NCBI GenBank assembly: GCA_029216955.1 | Contig: JANAVB010012167.1 | Location: forward strand, 1-64,000 | Source: Iris pallida | Lineage: Eukaryota > Streptophyta > Magnoliopsida > Asparagales > Iridaceae | DNA: 64,000 nt | Direction of reading: 5' to 3' | Shown: positions 58,380 through 64,000 of the stretch, in pieces | Numbering within the stretch: the first letter of the stretch is position 1 | Layout of the letters: each line of letters opens with the position of its first letter | Translations under genes and position numbers: made by a program | The notes under the pieces: model-generated | Seen by the model: only the letters and a program-made list of their open reading frames with translations | Database searches by the model: none | What the model was told of the DNA's origin: nothing

Positions 58380-59124
58380 AAAAGGCCCTACAACTTTGAC
58401 ATCCTGGCACAATTGGCCAACACACCGGCCAGATTGTATTATATGAGCTCGGAGACTCTCCAGGATGTTCGCGTGGCTTTGAGTGAGGCACTCCAGAATG
58501 CCGACGCAAATCTAGCCCAGGTAACCTTACGGGAGAGAGCCCGCCTGCAAATCTCCAAGACAGTGCTTGCACAGGAGCGATGCCTAACATTGTCTTACTC
58601 CACAGGATATACTCATCAAAACCAACCTGTATGATCGTTATACTACACTGGATACATCGGTGACGTAAAGGTGGATCGGATGTATATTGATCCTGGTTCT
58701 TCATAGCATCATCCGAAGGGTCTGTTACATCATCTACATCCCTATGCATGCCTGAAGCCAACAAGCACCGCCATGGTTTAATTCGGGTCGGAGCTACCCG
58801 ATTGGGAAGATTCGCTTGAAGTGCCAAATTGGCGATCTTCAGTCAGAAGTGATGTTACGTCATAGATGCGGACACTTCCTACAATATCCTCCTGGGGTGC
58901 CCTTGGATACACGATTATATGATCGTGCCTTCCACGTGCACCAGTGCTTCAAGTATGTCGACAAATACGGCTTCGTGAGGACAGAATTTGCCGACATCGA
59001 TCCCTTTAAAGGGGTCGAATCTACTACTCAGACTCCTGCTTATACGAGAAATCAAAGAGACACCTTGGCGAAGGAGAGGTACAAGCTCGAACTGAGACAG
59101 CCACAGGATCAGAAGAACCTCTGA
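58380..59124 (+). pseudogene. Tat-2 protease region, broken
   Basis: YNFDILAQLANTPARLYYMS at about 58,393 matches the pre-protease phrase in Tat-1. YIGDVKVDRMYIDPGSS near 58,648 carries the catalytic DxGS, then a stop. [15 protein letters not shown] near 58,935 corresponds to [14 protein letters not shown] in Tat-1. Frames change several times. Confidence 0.75.
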
Positions 59125-60240
59125 CGATCCACCTCCAAGCTCGCAAACCTGGCAAGTCCGCACCACTTACGGCCGCTCTGCGTAAGGACGCAATCAGCCT
59201 CTCGGCACAAGAGGGGCAAATGATAATTCGACTGCCAAGGTCCGCCAAGCGCCAAGACCTATAACGGAGCCACTGACAATCAGACTGCCTAGAGTCAGCC
59301 CGCCATAAAGGAGAAGCTCAATCCCTCCGAAGCCAATGACGATACATCTTCCAAAAAGAATCGTCAGCCTGATGTAAAATCTGGGGCTTCTAGTGAGCCA
59401 GCCACCCCTCCCAGCATCGAGTACCAAACTGGGGGTCGCTAGTTTGCCAACGACTCTACGTTCTGCTCCACCAGCGGAACCCCTAATGATCAAGTTGCCC
59501 AAGTCATCCTCTCAGTCTTCATTTATACAGGGGTAGCCGAAGAAAACCAGAACTGGCCAAGTATGTGGCTGCCCACACTGATGTTCCATCCATAGATGAT
59601 GTAATCCCATTAGAAAAGATACCTTACTTCATCAATAAAGGGTTATCTTTGAACTACATCGAGCTTAGTAAGCTCTGTACAATGTATGCTATAGAATACG
59701 GTATAGGCATACCTACACACATAGGTGACAAATGTTTACACCACAAATCAACTTACTCCCATGGAAGACGCCTACCGTATAATCGAGGAGGGGACCATCT
59801 AATCATCTTCGGCCGAAAGAGTAATCCACAGCCCTTCAAGATGGAAGAAGTTGAGCTCGAACCCGACACCGAGAGATTGTCCTTATCTGTATAGTTCCCA
59901 ATCCAAGTACCTTATGCAAAACCAAGGATATGACCTGGGAACTACACCAGGCTTGAACCACGGCACTGGACGGCGGTTACCCTTACAATCGCCGATCCTA
60001 GCTGGAAACCACGAGATTACTATAACAAGACCAGACGTGGGCTAGGTTATGTCACACCTGTGACAACACCCGAAAGCTCAGACGAAGAATGCGACTGGCA
60101 CTCACACTCAACCGGATCACCCACTTCCGATTCGGATATCAGCATCGGGGACATGCTCAGGCAAGTCTGGTCCGTCAATATGGCACTTGCCGATGCCTAC
60201 GAAGAAGATAAGACATTCCCGAACTCCTTGAGCTAGAGCC
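59125..60240 (+). pseudogene. Tat-2 protease-RT linker
   Basis: One recognisable open block (59,565-59,894, 109 residues, with SIDDVIPLEKIPYFINKGL) of no known domain. The rest is fragmentary. Collinear with 41,752-42,293 of Tat-1 but longer. Confidence 0.45.
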
Positions 60241-61636
60241 ATAGGCAACAACTAGATGTGCAGTGGGAGAAGCAGTTCGAACAAAGAGAACCTCTCACCG
60301 AGGATGAGGTTGTAGAAGTTGAGCTCGGTGATGAATCCTCCCAAAACCCATCTTCGTCAGCAAGAATCTGACTGATGAAGAGCGAGAATCACTACTGGAA
60401 CTTGTCAAAGAATATATTGATGTGTTTGCCTGGAGCTATGAAGATATGCCAGGATAAACCCCGATGTTGCTCTTCACAAGCTCAACATTCGGCCAGATGC
60501 AAAGCCAGTCAAACAATAGCAACGACGCTTGCCCAGGCATCATGGATGCGATCGAAGCTAAAATCAACAAACTGATACCAGCTTTCATTCGTGAGGAACA
60601 ACATCCGGACTGGGCCAACATAGTACCGGTCCTCAAGAAGAATGAAATGATCGAATCTGTATCGACTTCCGTAATCTGAACGAGGCGTGTCCCAAAGATG
60701 AGTTCCCCCTCCCTATCACAGACATCATGTTTGACAACACCTGCGGCTTCGAACGTATGTCGTTCATGGATGGCTTCTCGGTATAACCAAATCAAGATGT
60801 CCCGACGACAAAAATCATACATCATTCCGAACACCATTAGGCACGTTCTGTTACACAGTCATGCCTTTCGTTTAAAGAACGCTGGCGCCACGTATCAAAG
60901 AGCCATGAGTATTATCTTCAGGGACCACTTGTGCAAGACCGTGGAGTGCTATGTTGATGACATCGTCGTCAAGAGTCGCTATAAGGGAGACCATCTACAG
61001 GATCTGAGGACGGTATTCGACCTCATGCGAGCACACAACTTAAAAATGAATCCTACCATATCCTTCTTGGGTGTATCCAGTGGAAAATTCCTGAGTTTCA
61101 TCATCACCTCCCAGGGTATCACGTAGACCCTGAGAAGACGAAGGCAATCATGGAGATGAGTCCTCCGAGAAATCTCCGAGAACTCCGAGGCCTTCAAGGA
61201 GGTTAGCTTACATCAGGAGGTTCATTTCTAACCTCTCCGGGCGATGTCAACCATTCACCCACCTCATGAGGAAAGGTGTCTCATTCGTCTGGGATGAAGA
61301 ATACCAACGTGCCTTCGACAACATCAAAGAATACTTGTCGAAGCCTCAGTCCTGGTGGCCCCAGTTGCTGGAAAACCATTCCTGGTCTACGTATAAGCAA
61401 TGGAGCATTCCCTCGGCGCTCTGCTAGCACAAAATAATGATACAGGCCATGAGAAGCTATATATTACCTCAGCCGAATGATGATCGGGCCAGAACATCGA
61501 TATATCGCGTGGAGAAGGAATGCCTTGCCCTGGTATTCGCCATTCAGAAGACGCGACACTATGTCACGGGCAAACCATACATGTGATATCACGAGTCAAC
61601 CCCCTCAGGGTCCTCATGACGAAACCAGGGGCACTC
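60241..61636 (+). pseudogene. Tat-2 reverse transcriptase and start of RNase H
   Basis: Pre-RT text FAWSYEDMPG at about 60,426, then MDAIEAKINKLIPAFIREEQ. Catalytic CYVDDIVVKSRYKGDHLQDL at about 60,949, and LGVSSGKFLSFIITSQGI. RNase H begins around 61,390 (IGPEHRYI, ISRVNPLRVLM across frames) and is cut at 61,636. Numerous frame changes and stops. Confidence 0.83.
61632..61636. repeat. Expected left target duplication of Tat-3 (CACTC)
   Basis: The five bases next to the Tat-3 LTR end. The matching copy would lie beyond the window, so this is a prediction from the border only. Confidence 0.4.
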
Positions 61637-62943
61637 TGTTTGCCATTGATTGTAAAAGTACAGAACAATTATCGGAGGACAACTTAGACTCATAATACAA
61701 ACTCGCTCGTACAAAAAAGCCTAGGACGAAAACCTAGGTACAGCAGTCTAAGTACGATTGTTTATTTTAGATTCTGGGGGGTGACGATAGAGGCTCGGAA
61801 AGCGACGGCCGCTCTGTCTTACTCCTTGGACGATCGGTACGCAGCCTTGACTCGGAGAAGATCTGCTTGGTCGTTGACGAAGAAATGCTTCTGTTCTCTC
61901 TCTGATTGCTCTCCTGGCTCTCTCTCTGTGTATATTCTCTCTCTGACTATGGGGAAGTCTCTCTGTGTATACGTATTCTCTGATTCTTTTTTTTTGTATA
62001 TCTCTCTATATCTCACAAGGGAATGGCACCTTGCTATTTATAATAGTGGGATGTGATCACTAGGGTTGCCAATAGCTCTTGGAGATGGCGGCGGCCTGGG
62101 GATTGATCAATAGGCCGTTCATTTCTGATTGTGACGAATCAGAACCATTAAGGGTAGATTACACCAAATCCCTATAGCAATTAATGCTGATTGGCATAAA
62201 TTTCTATAATAATTCTCTCATATCTGCGAATAAATCAAATTTATTCTCCTGCCACGTGCCCCAGATCATTGGGATTCGACCCGATCTTGGATTGCCATAA
62301 ATCTGAGAGATTGATCGGCTGAGGACACGTGTCCCGAGAGCCAATGGTGAGACTGGAACCGCATGCAGATTGGGCCGCATGAGATTTGGGCCATGAATTT
62401 TGGGCCGCATAAGACTTGGGACACGTGTCAGGACTGTCTGGGCAGTGGCCCCCTCCTTCAGACTTCTGAACCATATGATGAGCCGCATGAACCGCATAAT
62501 GGTGTGTCTGCTTGAGCCGCATGGGCATGATCTTCTTGAGCCGCATAGGGATGATTCCACTCGAGCCACATGGGACAGCTTCACTCTGAACCGCATGGGA
62601 AGTCTTCACTTCGAGGCATAAGCAACCCACGTGGCAGGGCCACGTGGCATTTTGTTGTTCTCGGGGGATCGTGTCAGAGATTTCTTTCTCTTCCCTAGAG
62701 ATTCATCATCATGACAGAGTCATAATTACCTGCTTTGGTGTCAGGTCTGTCAACTTTTCAGAGGGGTCAGCCGTCAAAGCAATTAATGCAGCATGGATCG
62801 GAGGGGAGCACTGTCACGCCACGTGTCTTCTGAGCCGCATGGAATGCCTCCGGCCGCATAGCTCCTTATGCCGTATGACTCCTGAGCCGCATGCATTTTA
62901 TGAGCCGTGGGTCTATTTCTTTAGTATTTTCCATGCTTCTACA
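61637..62943 (-). mobile_element. 3' LTR of Tat-3
   Basis: On the minus strand it starts TGTAGAAGCATGGAAAA and ends CAATGGCAAACA, matching 53,685-54,984. The 18-bp array of Tat-2 is much shorter here, while scattered AGCCGCAT copies lie at 62,460-62,600 and 62,830-62,900. TATAAATAG and the following CAAGGTGCCATTCC are conserved. Confidence 0.85.
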
Positions 62944-62957
62944 GGACCCCCTTCAAA
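62944..62957 (-). promoter_or_regulatory. Polypurine tract of Tat-3
   Basis: CTTTGAAGGGGGTCC on the minus strand directly before the LTR, one base longer than in Tat-1. Confidence 0.75.
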
Positions 62958-62994
62958 GTTTTCAATTTGTAAAATTGAAATACTTTAAACAAGA

Positions 62995-63105
62995 AGCATG
63001 GCTGTATTGGCCGCATATGCAACCCCGACCGCATAAGAGTTCTAGCCGCATGAATATGTTGTTCGCATGACTGTTTCAGCCGCAGGGGGTGTGTTAACCG
63101 CATAG
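62995..63105. repeat. CCGCAT motif cluster next to the antisense promoter of Tat-3
   Basis: About six copies of CCGCAT or AGCCGCATG at irregular 15-25-bp spacing, between the polypurine tract and the TATA box. A second cluster lies at 63,665-63,815. Confidence 0.8.
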
Positions 63106-63304
63106 ATGGTCCAGTCCACGTGTGCGGGTCTTTATTTATCTCCAAGTTGCTTCAGCGCCATCTTTGTAGGGGGAATCTCAAGGGTCCGTTCATTAAATCT
63201 TTTTGGATTGGATGCCTTGGGTGAATCTTGGAGACGAAACCCAAGGAGTCGGTTTCGCTCTTCAAGAGTCGGTCATTGGCCCACGTGTCCGCCTTTCCCT
63301 CCTC

Positions 63305-63314
63305 CTATAAATAG
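63305..63314 (+). promoter_or_regulatory. TATA box of the antisense gene of Tat-3
   Basis: CTATAAATAG on the strand opposite to Tat-3 transcription, 86 bases before the MAPKK start codon, followed by a CT-rich leader (TTTCTTTCTCTCTATCTCGC). Confidence 0.68.
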
Positions 63315-63391
63315 GAGGGGTTTGAAGAGAGAGAAGACTTCTTTATTTTCTTTCTCTCTATCTCGCTTGCCTTTCTTTTCTTCGATAATTG

Positions 63392-63496
63392 ATGGCTCCC
63401 AAGAAGATCATGGCAGTGAAGGGCAAGAAGGCGGCCTCCACTTCCACCTTGGGTGCGGTTGCTGCCCCGCCCGTCATCGTGTGCTGTTCATCCTGA
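63392..63496 (+). CDS. First coding exon of the Tat-3 antisense gene
   Basis: MAPKKIMAVKGKKAAS start, aligned with the Tat-1 exon at 51,517. The frame closes at 63,494 (TGA). A GTAAGG donor-like site at 63,516 lies after that stop, so either splicing occurs earlier or the exon is mutated. The main PMD part would lie to the right of the window. Confidence 0.58.
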   Translation: MAPKKIMAVKGKKAASTSTLGAVAAPPVIVCCSS

Positions 63497-64000
63497 CGTC
63501 CATCCCCCATTGTTGGTAAGGACAATGTATGAATTAAAGAACCCCAACCGCCATGGCTACGTCGCATACTTTATGCACGAGCCTTTGAAATCGTATGTTC
63601 GCCTACGGCTGAGCTGCGAACTCATAAGAAAAATCATTGTGTCTGTATGTGCGCCTTATTAATGAAACCGCATAGGTGGCACATAGACTTTTATTGTACG
63701 GAGCCGCATGAGCGGTCTTCTGAACTGGAGCCGCATGTGGGCTTTCTGGAGCCATAAGACTTCTGAGAACTTCATGGGGGGCATGGATATTTTCTTGAGC
63801 CGCATGTGGTTTTAAAACACCTAATCAGCTCTTTTTTATTCTCTGTTTAACTTATTTTTCTTTGTCTGTTCTTCAATGAATTTGCGGTTAACGCCGTCGG
63901 AGAACTCTTGGTGGGTAGCGCTCAAGCTGCTCTCGGCTATAGGTACGACCATATTGTTCAGTACGTGGCGGATCAGTTGCCGAGCGATGAGCCTATGGCC
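63497..64000 (+). other. Downstream leader/intron of the Tat-3 antisense gene, to window end
   Basis: Contains AGCCGCATG copies (63,665-63,815), a T-rich stretch at 63,828-63,875 and, from about 63,880, an open frame (GELLVGSAQAALGYRYDHIV type) running off the edge. No confident homology. By position it could be the next exon of the antisense gene. Confidence 0.4.

Larger units (their letters stand above)
53685..61636 (+). mobile_element. Tat-2: Tat/Ogre-type element, 5' part, interrupted by Tat-3
   Basis: LTR starting TGTAGAAGCATGG, primer site, gag, protease, RT and the start of RNase H. It is then broken at 61,636 by the end of an LTR of the same family in inverted orientation. Its remaining 3' part is expected on the far side of Tat-3, outside the window. 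Coding regions have very many single-base frame changes. LTR ends, primer site and polypurine wording are shared with Tat-1, showing a related lineage, but LTR interiors differ. Confidence 0.87.
61637..64000 (-). mobile_element. Tat-3: inverted sibling of Tat-2, 3' part only
   Basis: On the minus strand the order is internal 3' region, polypurine tract, then the 3' LTR ending at 61,637. Because internal sequence and not new flank follows the LTR at 62,944, this is a whole element entering the window from the right, not a solo LTR. It sits inside the RNase H of Tat-2. Confidence 0.83.

Noticed and set aside
61637..62943. Solo LTR of the Tat-2 family
   Set aside because: A polypurine tract and further element-specific sequence follow directly at 62,944, so a whole element continues to the right.

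Overview
The window looks like a piece of repeat-rich heterochromatin from a large flowering-plant genome. Nothing in it can be called an ordinary host gene, tRNA or rRNA. The evidence for a plant is the set of element types: a Tekay-type chromovirus, Tat/Ogre-type Ty3/gypsy elements with a second RNase H and an antisense plant-mobile-domain (PMD) gene, and L1 LINEs with a DUF4283-like ORF1. I cannot name the species.

Layout. 1-6,095 is a nearly full-length but decayed L1-type LINE (LINE-A, minus strand) bounded on both sides by (TA)n tracts. 6,207-9,852 is decayed LTR-like sequence. 9,853-11,468 and 34,124-35,667 are the two halves of one old LTR. That LTR was split by a Tekay-like element (11,469-24,242, plus strand, perfect ACTCT target duplication). 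A non-autonomous, protein-less LTR element then landed 7 bp beyond the Tekay target duplication (24,255-34,118, minus strand, TTTTT target duplication). 35,837-52,578 is a complete but mutated Tat/Ogre-type element (Tat-1). 52,756-53,684 is the 3' end of a second LINE (LINE-B), cut by another Tat element (Tat-2, from 53,685). Tat-2 is itself interrupted within RNase H at 61,637 by a sibling in opposite orientation (Tat-3), which runs off the right edge.

Three points stand out. First, Tat-1 carries an antisense, apparently intron-containing PMD gene between integrase and the 3' LTR. A TATA box and a first coding exon beginning MAPKK lie just inside the 3' LTR, and the same TATA plus MAPKK start occurs at the equivalent place in Tat-3. 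Second, four unrelated elements each carry their own CpG-containing short motif in clustered or tandem arrays: LINE-A GGCGCATG, Tekay GACACG, Tat-1 GGCGC/TTGCGCC plus a CGACATCC array, and Tat-2/Tat-3 ATGCGGCT. In the Tat elements the arrays lie at matching positions (LTR, gag start, antisense-gene leader) although the motifs differ. Third, the Tekay integrase is split by a 92-nt GT-AG segment whose removal restores the frame exactly.

All protein-coding regions carry stops or frameshifts, so no element here looks autonomous today. Element borders rest on TG..CA ends, repeated LTRs and target duplications read by eye. Domain names rest on motif recognition, not on a search.
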